Assembly (NCBI GenBank): GCA_964529175.1
Contig: CAZGVO010000001.1
Span: forward strand, 1-64,000
DNA: 64,000 nucleotides
Reading direction: 5' to 3'
Source of the DNA: JAAFJM01 sp964529175
GTDB lineage: Bacteria; Bacteroidota; Bacteroidia; UKL13-3
The position numbers and the translations under genes were made by a program. This document shows, one piece after another, positions 9,480 to 17,745 of the stretch. Under the pieces are notes generated by a model. The model did no database searches. It was not told the origin of the DNA and was given only the letters and a program-made list of their open reading frames with translations. Every line of letters starts with the position of its first letter. Positions within the stretch are counted from its first letter, which is position 1.

Positions 9480-9658
9480 TGTACAATTATTGTAAATTAA
9501 ACTGACGATTTGCACTAAAATTTTATTGGCGGTACTTCATTTTAGTATTAAACATTTACTTAAATGTGTTGAATGGAAAAATTTACTGTTAAAATAAAAA
9601 TTAAAACTCCCTCATAATGAGCAAGTTTTAAAAAAATTAAAAAATATTATGACGAAAA

Positions 9659-9689
9659 TTTGATAATATGACTTTTGTTAGTAAATTTG
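9659..9689 (+). promoter_or_regulatory. Promoter for the ECF sigma gene
   Basis: TTTG at 9659-9662, a 19-base spacer and TAAATTTG at 9682-9689 match the Bacteroidota -33/-7 consensus exactly. Transcription would start near 9696, leaving a leader of about 105 bases. Confidence 0.6.
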
Positions 9690-9800
9690 ATTAAACAAAT
9701 AAACCAAAATTCATCGCCTATAAAGTATAAACCTTTACACTAACCAATTAATTATAACTGTTTGCTAAAAAAACTACTGAACCAATTAATGCTTACAATT

Positions 9801-10418
9801 ATGCAAACCTCAAAAGTTAGTGACGATGAATTGATACTGATGTATCTTAATGGCGATGTGCGTAGTTTCGAAACATTGCTAAGAAGGCATAAAAATGCCG
9901 GCTTTTCAGTAATTTTACAAAAAGTAAAACAAAAAGATATTGCGGAAGAAATTTTCCAAAATGTTTTTATTAAAATTATTGAAGTTTTAAACGATGGCCG
10001 TTATACTGAAACCGGAAGGTTTAAACAGTATTTACTATGCTTGTGTAACAACTTTTCGATTGATTATTTGCGCAAAAACTCAAAAAAGAAAGAATTTTTA
10101 TTTTCGAACTTTATGAGTACCGATGCAGATGATGAAAATTACTCCTATTTTGACAATTACGCTGACGATAAAGTGCGCGCACCTTTTGAAGATTTTGAAG
10201 CTGAAAAAGAAGCTACTCTTTTACGCAATTTAATTTTACAATTACCTACAGAACAGCAAGAAGTAATTATTTTAAAACATTGGGGCAACCTAAAGTTTAG
10301 AGAAATAGCTGACCAAATTGGCGAAAACATCAATACTGTTCAAGGTAGATTTAGATACGGTATAAAAAAACTAAAAGAGCTTATTAAACAGCAGCAAATT
10401 GAAATTTCGTTGAATTAA
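9801..10418 (+). CDS. RNA polymerase sigma factor, sigma-70 family (ECF type)
   Basis: A 205-residue ECF-type sigma factor. Region 2 is at about residues 8-85 (DELILMYLNGDVRSFE...IAEEIFQNVFIKI...YLLCLCNNFSIDYLR) and region 4 at about 140-195 (LPTEQQEVIILKHWGNLKFREIA with a helix-turn-helix). An acidic linker joins them. I start at ATG 9801 (MQTSKVSDDE); ATG 9789 and TTG 9762 are alternatives giving N-terminal extensions not typical of the family. No anti-sigma gene is adjacent; the next gene is a DUF4294 protein 35 bases downstream, so its target regulon cannot be read from context. Confidence 0.92.
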   Translation: MQTSKVSDDELILMYLNGDVRSFETLLRRHKNAGFSVILQKVKQKDIAEEIFQNVFIKIIEVLNDGRYTETGRFKQYLLCLCNNFSIDYLRKNSKKKEFLFSNFMSTDADDENYSYFDNYADDKVRAPFEDFEAEKEATLLRNLILQLPTEQQEVIILKHWGNLKFREIADQIGENINTVQGRFRYGIKKLKELIKQQQIEISLN

Positions 10419-10453
10419 AATACTTTTGGCATTATTTTTTCAATAGTATATTT

Positions 10454-10978
10454 ATGAAATTTAGAAACCTATATATTTACTTATTTTTATTTGGCTCATT
10501 AACTATTAAAGCTCAGGATACCATAAAAAACGTTACCCTTCCTGACTTTATAGTTACTGCCCAAAAAGATCCTGAATACGAAAAAAAATACCAACGCTTG
10601 GTTTATAATGTAAAAAAAGCATTGCCTTATGCCAAGTTAGCGGCTTTCAGGTATCAAATGTTGGAACAAAACCTACAACTTTTGCCTACTGAAAAGGCAA
10701 GAAAAGCTTATTTAAAGAAAACAGAAGCCAATATAAAAGACCAATTTATGGACGATTTAAAAGGCCTAACTGTTAGTCAAGGTAAAATATTAATTAAACT
10801 AATTTACCGCGAAACAGGCAGAACAACTTACGATTTGTTAGAAACCTATAGAGGTAATTTTACCGCCTATTTTTGGCAAGGAATGACCAAGTTTTATGGC
10901 GGAAATCTTAAAGATGAATATAACCCCGTAGAAGACTGGCAAATAGAACAAATAATAAAGCAACTTGGCTTTGAATAA
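10454..10978 (+). CDS. DUF4294 family exported protein
   Basis: A 174-residue protein with an N-terminal signal peptide ending near KAQ (residue about 21). The body carries the DUF4294 pattern: YNVKKALPYAKLAA, a helical segment with DQFMDDLKGLTVSQG, KILIKLIYRETGRTTYDL, then FWQGMTKFYGGNLKDEY and PVEDWQIEQII. The family is almost confined to Bacteroidota and has no assigned function; export to the periplasm is inferred from the signal peptide. It lies 35 bases after the sigma factor and is probably co-transcribed. A strong bidirectional terminator follows. Confidence 0.85.
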   Translation: MKFRNLYIYLFLFGSLTIKAQDTIKNVTLPDFIVTAQKDPEYEKKYQRLVYNVKKALPYAKLAAFRYQMLEQNLQLLPTEKARKAYLKKTEANIKDQFMDDLKGLTVSQGKILIKLIYRETGRTTYDLLETYRGNFTAYFWQGMTKFYGGNLKDEYNPVEDWQIEQIIKQLGFE

Positions 10979-11006
10979 GTTATGGAGTTGCATTTATTAA
11001 TTGGAT

Positions 11007-11046
11007 AAAAAAAGCCCCATCAAACTGAGTTTGATGGGGCTTTTTT
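11007..11046. terminator. Bidirectional intrinsic terminator
   Basis: A perfect 12-base stem, GCCCCATCAAAC (11014-11025) with GTTTGATGGGGC (11029-11040), has a TGA loop, a preceding A run and a following T run. It serves both the DUF4294 gene and the convergent T9SS gene. Confidence 0.93.
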
Positions 11047-11070
11047 AGTTATTAGCTTTATTTATTATAA

Positions 11071-12003
11071 TTATTTGCTAATCATCATTTTACCAGTTTG
11101 ACGGTTGTTATCGCTGGTTAAGGTATAGAAATAAACACCACTGTTTAAATCAGAACCATCAAAGTTAACTGTAAAATCGCCAGCAGCTTGTTTACCTAAA
11201 TCTTTAGTAAATACTTGCTTACCGTTAATATCAACTACCGATAAATTTACATTTTCTGAAGGGATAGCTAAGTTATAGCTAATTGCTGTAGTATTATTAA
11301 ATGGATTTGGATAATTAGAAATTTCAGGGGCATTAACACCAGTTACAGTATTTAAGCCAGTTCCCCAAGTAGTAAATTCAACATCATCTACTAATAATTC
11401 GGTAGTAGTTGAAGTTGAAGAAGTACCTGAAGCCATATTACCAGTTGAGAAAAACTCAATTGAACAACTATCAGATAATGCACCTGCTGATTGAGAATCC
11501 CAAGTAGCATAACTTAAAGGGAAAGATAGTTGTAACCAAGCACCACCATTACCTAACAATAAACCTCTTTGGCTTAAACCAATTAAGTTAGTTTGTAAAG
11601 TATCTCTTCTGCCATTATCAGGATTTGATTGAAAGAAAGTTACTACTGCAAAAAAGCTTTCAGTTGAAACTGAAGTTAAATATTGGAATTTAAATTTAAT
11701 TGCTGCAGGTCTTCTTTTCATAGGAACCACAGTGTTAATTCTACCAATATTAATATTGCCATTAACGGCTGGTGAATCATTTAATAACCCTAAAAATTTA
11801 GTGCCTGTTGCAGGTCTAATAGTTACAGGTGTACCATTAACATTTAAGTTAATAACAGTGCGAACTTTATTTCTTCCGCTTGTTAAAGTCCAATTGTCAA
11901 AAGAAGTACCAGTAGTATTTTCAAAACTACCATTTGTTACTAATTGAGCAAAAGCCAAAGTACTCATGGCTACTGCTGCTATTGTTGTAATTATTTTTTT
12001 CAT
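11071..12003 (-). CDS. Secreted protein with type IX secretion (T9SS type A) sorting domain
   Basis: A 310-residue protein with Sec signal peptide (residues 1-19, ending AFAQ). The middle is a beta-sandwich resembling a carbohydrate-binding or jelly-roll module (LVTNGSFENTTGTSFDNW at the start, a pattern common in CBM-like domains). The last about 75 residues are a type A T9SS C-terminal domain: ISNYPNPFNNTTAISY, LSVVDINGKQVF, LNSGVYFYTL and a final KMMISK. It should be exported through T9SS and released or attached at the cell surface. No enzyme motif is visible, so the ligand is unknown. Single gene, convergent with the DUF4294 gene. Confidence 0.9.
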   Translation of the reverse strand: MKKIITTIAAVAMSTLAFAQLVTNGSFENTTGTSFDNWTLTSGRNKVRTVINLNVNGTPVTIRPATGTKFLGLLNDSPAVNGNINIGRINTVVPMKRRPAAIKFKFQYLTSVSTESFFAVVTFFQSNPDNGRRDTLQTNLIGLSQRGLLLGNGGAWLQLSFPLSYATWDSQSAGALSDSCSIEFFSTGNMASGTSSTSTTTELLVDDVEFTTWGTGLNTVTGVNAPEISNYPNPFNNTTAISYNLAIPSENVNLSVVDINGKQVFTKDLGKQAAGDFTVNFDGSDLNSGVYFYTLTSDNNRQTGKMMISK

Positions 12004-12104
12004 TTTTGTTTTATTTGTGTTTGCGATAATAAGGTATTTAATTTATTTAATAAATATTAGTTACTAATTTTAAGGTAAAATTTTACGTGTTAGGTAAAAT
12101 ACAA

Positions 12105-14225
12105 CTATTTCTTAACCAGCTCATCAGTTAATTCGTTGGCTTTAGCCACTTTTTGTAATACCCAAAGTACATATCGAATATCAACCGCTACGCTTCGGCT
12201 ATAACTTTCGTTCCATGCGTAATCGTTAATGGTTGCGGTGTAAGCTCTATCAAAATTAATTCCCACTAACTCGCCTTTGGCGTTCATTACTGGGCTTCCG
12301 CTATTTCCGCCTGTAGTATCTAAATTATATAAAAAATTTACTGGTAAATCGCCTAAGCTTGGTTTCAACAAATCGCCATATTCTTTAGCTGCGTACAATT
12401 CTTTAATTAAAGGAAGTAATTCATAATCAACGCCATCTTCTTTTTCAACCACACCACGCAAGCTGGTAAATGGACCATGGTATTCAGCATCGTTTGGCGA
12501 ATATCCTTTTACATAACCATAAGTAAAACGCAAAGTAGCATTGGCATCAGGCACAAAGTTCTTATTTTGGAATACCGATTTTGCATCTACATATTTAGCC
12601 ATTAATAAATTCAATTCGGCCTCACGTTTTTTATCTTGCTCATCGTAAAAATTGATTTCTTTATTAAGGCTAGCAGCTAAATCTAACAATGGATCTTGCA
12701 AAGCAAAAAGCTTCTCCATGTCTTCATTAGCTAGTTTTTCAATCATTTTGGTGTCTTTAAAAATAGTCTTACTGTACAATTCATCAGCATTGATGCTTTT
12801 TTCAAAAGTTTCAACTCTGTTATCTTTATTAAATTGTTTGGCATCGGCTTGCATTTTTTTAAAGGCAGCCATTTCAAAAGGCTCATCGTATTTGCTAAAT
12901 GCTACCGATAATGCTTGTTTTAATTTTAAACCTTGTTTTAGTTTAAAATCGGTTCTTTCTGCATCATTTTTTAGTAATTGGTATGCATTTTTAAAATTAT
13001 CTATTGCCGCAGCCATGGATAACATAGGAGTTACACTGTAAATTTGATCGTACCATAAATTACGAGGTGCGTATTTTAAAATTTCGTCATACAAAACATT
13101 GATACGAGGAATAACATTGCTATAAGTGGCTTTTAAAACTTCATCTTTAGCTAAAAAATCTTGCAAAGTAGCTTCGTCTTTGTATTTTTTAGCAGTTAAA
13201 CCAGTCCTTCTAAAACCTTGTAATTTGCCTTTGAAATTTTTGGTAGTATTAGCCAATTGTTTTATGCGTGAAGCATATTTAATAGCCAAGGTTTGGTTGC
13301 CTTTGCTCAATTTTTCCATTTCTTCAATTTGCCAATCGTATATATTACTGATGTATTGCAGCATATATTGTTCGTGGTATTTATAAAATGCAGCAGGCTG
13401 ATGGCGGTAAGTTCGCCCAGGATAACCCAATACAAACACAAAATCGTTTTCGTTAACACCTTTAGGATTTATAACCAAATGTTTAGCTGGTTTGTAAGGC
13501 ACATTGTTTGGCGAATATTCAGCAGCACTTCCATCAGGAGCTACATAGGCTCTCAAAAAAGCAAAATCACCACTATGGCGAGGCCAAACCCAATTGTCTC
13601 TTTCGCCACCATACTCGCCAATGCTGCGGGCAGGCACATAAACTAAGCGTACATCTTTTAATAATTTATAGCGGAATAACACATAAGTGCGACCGGTAAA
13701 CATTTCCGAAATTTCGCAACTTAAAGTTGGATTGGCTTTATTCTCTGCATCGGTAATGGTTTTTAAATTATTGGCAATTATTTTCAACCTTTCGGCAGCA
13801 TCGGCAGTGCCTTGTGTGCCTTGCAAAACCTTGGTTGACACATCTTCGTAACTGGCAGCTATTTTACAAACCAAACCTTTGGCTTGCGCTTCTTGGTTAT
13901 GAGTGCGGGCCAAATAACCATTTTTTATATAATCGTTAACGGTATCGCTAATGGCAGCTACAAAACTAAAAGCACAGTGGTGATTGGTAACAATTAAACC
14001 ATCGTTACTTACAAAACTACCGGTACAGCCGCCCACGCGCACAATGGCATCAACTATACTAACTCCATTTGGGTTATACAATTCAATAGGTTTAATTTTT
14101 AAACCCACCTTTTTAAGGTTAATATTTTTAAGTTCCGACAAAGGAAACATGCCTTCGTCTGTTTTATGGCTTTGGAACAAGCCAATTGAAATAAAAGTTA
14201 AAGTTAGTAAAATGTATTTTTTCAT
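12105..14225 (-). CDS. S46 family dipeptidyl peptidase, DPP11-like
   Basis: Periplasmic serine dipeptidyl peptidase of 706 residues with a short N-terminal signal. The trypsin-like triad is visible: His in TNHHCA (about 82-83), Asp in RHSGDFAF, and Ser642 in GGNSGSPV. Arg660 in NFDRAY lies 18 residues after the catalytic Ser, the position that in characterised S46 enzymes is Gly in DPP7 and Arg in the Asp/Glu-specific DPP11. I therefore infer release of dipeptides with an acidic second residue. S46 enzymes are typical of peptide-consuming Bacteroidota. It is monocistronic, with about 100 bases on its 3' side before the T9SS gene. Confidence 0.93.
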   Translation of the reverse strand: MKKYILLTLTFISIGLFQSHKTDEGMFPLSELKNINLKKVGLKIKPIELYNPNGVSIVDAIVRVGGCTGSFVSNDGLIVTNHHCAFSFVAAISDTVNDYIKNGYLARTHNQEAQAKGLVCKIAASYEDVSTKVLQGTQGTADAAERLKIIANNLKTITDAENKANPTLSCEISEMFTGRTYVLFRYKLLKDVRLVYVPARSIGEYGGERDNWVWPRHSGDFAFLRAYVAPDGSAAEYSPNNVPYKPAKHLVINPKGVNENDFVFVLGYPGRTYRHQPAAFYKYHEQYMLQYISNIYDWQIEEMEKLSKGNQTLAIKYASRIKQLANTTKNFKGKLQGFRRTGLTAKKYKDEATLQDFLAKDEVLKATYSNVIPRINVLYDEILKYAPRNLWYDQIYSVTPMLSMAAAIDNFKNAYQLLKNDAERTDFKLKQGLKLKQALSVAFSKYDEPFEMAAFKKMQADAKQFNKDNRVETFEKSINADELYSKTIFKDTKMIEKLANEDMEKLFALQDPLLDLAASLNKEINFYDEQDKKREAELNLLMAKYVDAKSVFQNKNFVPDANATLRFTYGYVKGYSPNDAEYHGPFTSLRGVVEKEDGVDYELLPLIKELYAAKEYGDLLKPSLGDLPVNFLYNLDTTGGNSGSPVMNAKGELVGINFDRAYTATINDYAWNESYSRSVAVDIRYVLWVLQKVAKANELTDELVKK

Positions 14226-14283
14226 ACCTATTTTTTAAAAGTTGGCAATATAAAACAAATAGTTCTTTTGCCAATTTTAGTAA

Positions 14284-14877
14284 TTAGGGTATTAACTCAA
14301 ATAAGTTTCCATTAGAAGTAAATTTTAGAAGACCATATTGATTTATTTTATACGTTAAAGAATCATTGTGAACATTAATAATATTTGTAACTGTATCATA
14401 TTGCTTGCCTAATATTGTTGTTGATATTATTGGCTCTCTTAATCCAAAACCTAATGAATTTTCATTTACATAATTTATATTGTTAATTGAAATTGCAAAA
14501 TTGTCAAAAAAAGAGCTATTGATATAATAATTAAGATAAAAGTTATTACCATAGGTGCTATCAATAAATTGCATATATTTTTGTTCTAATGGTATTTTTG
14601 TAGGGCAATCAACTTGAGTATAAGTAAAAGTATAATTAGTTTGTAAACCATAATTATAAAAAACTATTGTATCTTTTTTGTTTCGTAAGTATTTAACACT
14701 TTTATTGTTTTCGTAAGGAAAAAGTAGCCTTTGAATATCTAAATCTAATGTTTCAGTTCTTCCAGTTGTTTCTTTGCATTTAGAACATCCATAAAAAAGT
14801 GAACCAAATAAAAACAGGCAAACAAATACTGAAACTTGATTAATAAAGCCTCTATTTAAGTCAATAGCTTTTTTCAT
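14284..14877 (-). CDS. Hypothetical lipoprotein
   Basis: A 197-residue protein with a hydrophobic N-terminus (about 14-30) and a lipobox-like LFYGC followed by SKCKE, suggesting a lipid-anchored exported protein. The rest is rich in Asn, Tyr and Thr with alternating beta-type patterns. I do not recognise a family. It lies between the S46 peptidase and a short T9SS-domain remnant, so the locus may have lost part of a former gene group. Codon use is more AT-rich than in the housekeeping neighbours. Confidence 0.6.
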   Translation of the reverse strand: MKKAIDLNRGFINQVSVFVCLFLFGSLFYGCSKCKETTGRTETLDLDIQRLLFPYENNKSVKYLRNKKDTIVFYNYGLQTNYTFTYTQVDCPTKIPLEQKYMQFIDSTYGNNFYLNYYINSSFFDNFAISINNINYVNENSLGFGLREPIISTTILGKQYDTVTNIINVHNDSLTYKINQYGLLKFTSNGNLFELIP

Positions 14878-14919
14878 TATTACAAGGTTAAGGAATTTCC
14901 CTTATAATTTAATACCAAG

Positions 14920-15003
14920 CTATTGTTTCACTATCTTAATTCCTTGTTTGGTAATACCTTCTATACTTAGTAAATAAATGCCATTTGATAAATTTTTTCT
15001 TAA
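14920..15003 (-). pseudogene. Remnant of a T9SS C-terminal sorting domain
   Basis: Reading the minus strand into the stop at 14920-14922 gives a tail containing NLSNGIYLLSIEG followed by a lysine-rich end IKIVKQ. This is the terminal pattern of T9SS type A sorting domains. Upstream in the same frame the similarity fades into unrelated low-complexity sequence and a stop near 15043. No start or body of a gene is present, so it looks like the last about 25 codons of a deleted T9SS cargo gene. Confidence 0.5.
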
Positions 15004-15113
15004 CAAACTAGCAATTAAAACTATTAAAAGTAATTTTAGTATTTACAAAAAGGAAGCTTTCACTAGCTATCAACCAAACATTTATCAGCTATTTATTTTT
15101 ACTACATATAGCT

Positions 15114-15121
15114 TACATTTG
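15114..15121 (+). promoter_or_regulatory. -7 promoter element for the oxoamine synthase gene
   Basis: TACATTTG matches the Bacteroidota -7 consensus exactly, 32 bases before the start codon. No good -33 TTTG is seen at the usual distance. Confidence 0.4.
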
Positions 15122-15153
15122 CCTGTAAATAATTATTACAAAAATTTTATACA

Positions 15154-16413
15154 ATGGATTTATTTGAAAAGCTAAAAAGCAAACCAGGTCCGCTAGGAAT
15201 GCACGGAGACGACAGTTATGGTTACTACATGTTCCCTAAATTAGAAGGTGAAATTGGTCCACGAATGATGTTTAGAGGAAAAGAAAAGCTAAACTGGAGT
15301 TTAAATAATTATTTAGGTTTAGCTAATCATCCTGAAGTTAGAAAAACAGATGCAGAAGCTACTGCACAATATGGTTTAGCCTACCCTATGGGTGCCCGTA
15401 TGATGAGCGGAAACAGTACTTACCACGAACAATTGGAGCAAGAATTAGCTGCTTTTGTGGGCAAACCAGATGCTATTTTATTAAATTTTGGATACCAAGG
15501 AATGGTTTCGGCTATTGATTGTTTGGTAGATAGACATGATGTAATAGTATATGATGCTGAAAGTCATGCATGTATTATAGACGGTGTGCGTTTACACATG
15601 GGCAAACGTTTTGTATTTACACACAACAACATGGAAAGCCTAGAAACTCAGTTAAAACGTGCAGAGCGTTTAGTAGCTGAAACTGGTGGATCTATTTTAG
15701 TAATTACCGAAGGTGTATTTGGAATGACAGGTGCACAAGGAAATATTAAAGCCATAGCCGAGTTAAAGAAAAAATACAGCTTCCGTTTATTTGTAGATGA
15801 TGCGCATGGTTTTGGCACCATGGGAAAAACTGGTGCAGGTGTGGGCGAAGAGCAAGATGTAATGGATGCAATAGACGTTTATTTTGGCACTTTTGCTAAA
15901 AGTATGGCCGGTATTGGTGGTTTTATAGCTGGCGAAAAATTGGTTATTAAACACTTACGTTACAATATACGCTCGCAAATATTTGCAAAAAGTTTACCAA
16001 TGCCAATGGTTATTGGTGCTTTAAAACGTCTTTCGTTATTACGCGATTTCCCTGAAAACAAAGCTAAACTTTGGAATATTGTTCACGCTTTACAAGGTGC
16101 CTTAAAAGCCAAAGGATTTAATATTGGAGTAACTACCACACCTGTAACACCTGTAGTTTTAAATGGAACCATTCCTGAAGCGACTGCTATTACACATGAG
16201 TTAAGAGAAGTTTATAATATTTTCTGCTCGATAGTAGTATACCCTGTTATTCCTAAAGGAATGATTATTTTACGATTGATTCCAACTGCTGCGCATACCT
16301 TGGCCGATGTAGAAGAAACCATAGCAGCATTTTCGGTAATTAAAGAAAAATTAGATGCTGGTGTTTACAAGGAATCAGCGTTTGTTTCAATGGGCGATTT
16401 AGCCAAAGCGTAA
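15154..16413 (+). CDS. Alpha-oxoamine synthase family PLP enzyme, probably serine palmitoyltransferase
   Basis: A fold-type I PLP enzyme of 419 residues that condenses an acyl-CoA with an amino acid. Seen: NNYLGLANHP, the MGARMMSGNST segment, His138 (ESHAC) that stacks on PLP, Asp215 in VDDAHGFG, and the PLP lysine K249 in GTFAKSMAG. The family includes AONS (biotin), KBL (threonine), ALAS and SPT. In Bacteroidota, proteins of this length with the N-terminal FEKLKSKPGPLG extension are usually annotated as serine palmitoyltransferase, the first step of sphingolipid synthesis. No biotin or threonine genes are adjacent, which favours SPT, but substrate choice is inferred. Confidence 0.85.
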   Translation: MDLFEKLKSKPGPLGMHGDDSYGYYMFPKLEGEIGPRMMFRGKEKLNWSLNNYLGLANHPEVRKTDAEATAQYGLAYPMGARMMSGNSTYHEQLEQELAAFVGKPDAILLNFGYQGMVSAIDCLVDRHDVIVYDAESHACIIDGVRLHMGKRFVFTHNNMESLETQLKRAERLVAETGGSILVITEGVFGMTGAQGNIKAIAELKKKYSFRLFVDDAHGFGTMGKTGAGVGEEQDVMDAIDVYFGTFAKSMAGIGGFIAGEKLVIKHLRYNIRSQIFAKSLPMPMVIGALKRLSLLRDFPENKAKLWNIVHALQGALKAKGFNIGVTTTPVTPVVLNGTIPEATAITHELREVYNIFCSIVVYPVIPKGMIILRLIPTAAHTLADVEETIAAFSVIKEKLDAGVYKESAFVSMGDLAKA

Positions 16414-16464
16414 GCCAGCTTACTTTTCTAAATAAATTTAGAAAATTTTTAGGTATGGTTTTTG

Positions 16465-16472
16465 TATTTTTG
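16465..16472 (+). promoter_or_regulatory. -7 promoter element for the thioredoxin-like gene
   Basis: TATTTTTG is an exact TAnnTTTG match, 19 bases before the preferred ATG at 16491. A -33 element is not clear. Confidence 0.4.
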
Positions 16473-16490
16473 AGTTTTAAAAAAATAAAA

Positions 16491-16961
16491 ATGAAAAAAA
16501 TTGCAGTAATATTAAGTGTGTTTATCACTATTTTAGGCTTATATGCTTTTAAACCTAAAAACGAAGAAGTAAAATGGATGGGCTTTAACGAAGGTTATGC
16601 CTTAGCCAAAAAGAAAAACAAAATTATGCTAGTTGATGTATACACCGAATGGTGTGGCTGGTGTAAACGTATGGACAAAGATACTTATGCTAAGAGCAGT
16701 ATTTCGACTGTATTGAACGACAAATATGTATCGGTAAAATTTAACCCAGAAGTAGAAGGTGTAAAATACACTTACAACGGAAAAACTTATGATGGACCAG
16801 GACTTGCTGCTGCTATTAGCAATAACAGCATCAGCGGTTATCCTACTACTGTTTTTATCAATCCAAAATCACATAAAACGAAACTAGAAGTGGGTTACAA
16901 AAACGAAGCTGATATGGCAGTAATTTTAGTTGATATTCAAAAAAGTTTAAAAGGTAAATAA
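16491..16961 (+). CDS. Exported thioredoxin-family protein
   Basis: A 156-residue thiol-disulfide protein. An N-terminal hydrophobic segment (residues about 4-20) is a signal or membrane anchor. The thioredoxin-like domain has the active site WCGWC (C55, C58) and a cis-Pro region SGYPTTVF. It is closest in style to the thioredoxin_7/DUF255-type proteins (KIMLVDVYTEWCGWCKRMD). It likely acts in the periplasm as a reductase or isomerase. I use ATG 16491 because the 12 upstream in-frame codons overlap the promoter. A terminator follows directly. Confidence 0.88.
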   Translation: MKKIAVILSVFITILGLYAFKPKNEEVKWMGFNEGYALAKKKNKIMLVDVYTEWCGWCKRMDKDTYAKSSISTVLNDKYVSVKFNPEVEGVKYTYNGKTYDGPGLAAAISNNSISGYPTTVFINPKSHKTKLEVGYKNEADMAVILVDIQKSLKGK

Positions 16962-16984
16962 CCACAAAGTCTTAATTTTTTTAC

Positions 16985-17021
16985 AAGCTGATTCCTTATT
17001 TTATTGGAATCAGCTTTTTTT
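16985..17021 (+). terminator. Intrinsic terminator
   Basis: AAGCTGATTCC (16985-16995) pairs with GGAATCAGCTT (17006-17016) and runs into seven T residues. Confidence 0.9.
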
Positions 17022-17032
17022 ATTTATAAAAA

Positions 17033-17063
17033 TTTGGAATTTTAGTTTCAATTAATAACTTCG
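17033..17063 (+). promoter_or_regulatory. Promoter of the tetR-paa operon
   Basis: TTTG (17033-17036), a 19-base spacer and TAACTTCG (17056-17063; one mismatch to TAnnTTTG) place transcription start inside the palindrome that follows. Confidence 0.55.
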
Positions 17064-17079
17064 CCTAACAATTGTTAGG
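17064..17079. promoter_or_regulatory. TetR-family operator, 16-base perfect palindrome
   Basis: CCTAACAATTGTTAGG is perfectly palindromic, begins directly after the -7 box and ends two bases before the regulator's ATG. Its outline fits the CNAAC-N4-GTTNG pattern I recall for PaaR-type TetR regulators of phenylacetate genes. Binding here would block initiation, giving autorepression and control of paaABCD. Confidence 0.7.
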
Positions 17080-17081
17080 TT

Positions 17082-17684
17082 ATGGCTGATTCATTGAACA
17101 TCAATAGAAAAGAACAAATAATAGATGCAGCTGCATTATTATTTAAACAAAAAGGTTACGCAAGCACTACCATGCGCGACTTAGCAACTGAGCTAGGTAT
17201 AGAAGCCGCTAGTATTTATCACCACATCAAATCAAAAGAAGAACTTTTAGAAGGCATTTGTTTCGATATGGCCAATAAATTTATTTCTAATGCAAAAGAG
17301 GTGAACGACATTTACTTTAATGCTGAAGAAAAATTACGTTTAGCCATTAAATTACACGTAGAAACCATAACCGAAAATCAAAATCAATCGGCAGTATTTT
17401 TAAGTGAATGGCGTAATTTAAGCGAACCCAAACTTACCTTATTTAAGCAATTGCGCCAGCAATACGAAAACCAATTTACCATTATATTAATGGATGGCGA
17501 AAATGAAGATATTTTTGATCAAGTAGATAAAAAATTTGCAGTATTAAGCATTTTATCGACCATTAATTTTGTAAACGAATGGTACAAACCAGATGGTAAA
17601 ATGAATGCAGCTGAAATAGCCGAAAAACTAAGTAATTTTATAATGGGCGGCCTAAGAAAACGTTTGGTAACGGATGTTTTATAG
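17082..17684 (+). CDS. TetR/AcrR family regulator of the paa operon
   Basis: A 200-residue regulator. The N-terminal helix-turn-helix (residues about 11-57: IIDAAALLFKQKGYASTTMRDLA...SIYHHIKSKEELL) is typical TetR. The C-terminal ligand domain is helical and resembles the TetR group that senses acyl-CoA-type effectors. It is the first gene before paaA (61-base gap) and has a perfect palindromic operator at its promoter, so it probably represses itself and paaABCD until an effector such as phenylacetyl-CoA appears. The effector is inferred from known PaaR systems. Confidence 0.88.
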   Translation: MADSLNINRKEQIIDAAALLFKQKGYASTTMRDLATELGIEAASIYHHIKSKEELLEGICFDMANKFISNAKEVNDIYFNAEEKLRLAIKLHVETITENQNQSAVFLSEWRNLSEPKLTLFKQLRQQYENQFTIILMDGENEDIFDQVDKKFAVLSILSTINFVNEWYKPDGKMNAAEIAEKLSNFIMGGLRKRLVTDVL

Positions 17685-17745
17685 ACCATAGCAAATAGAC
17701 CATGGTCCAATAACTATTAACTAATAACAAAAAACTAAAATATAT

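Noticed and set aside
9600..9640. Weak hairpin AAACTCCCTCAT/ATGAGCAAGTTT upstream of pepT and the sigma gene
   Set aside because: Two mismatches and no clear T tract; not strong enough to call.
13293..13646. Plus-strand frames inside the S46 peptidase
   Set aside because: They are antisense shadows of a well-conserved gene with complete catalytic motifs.
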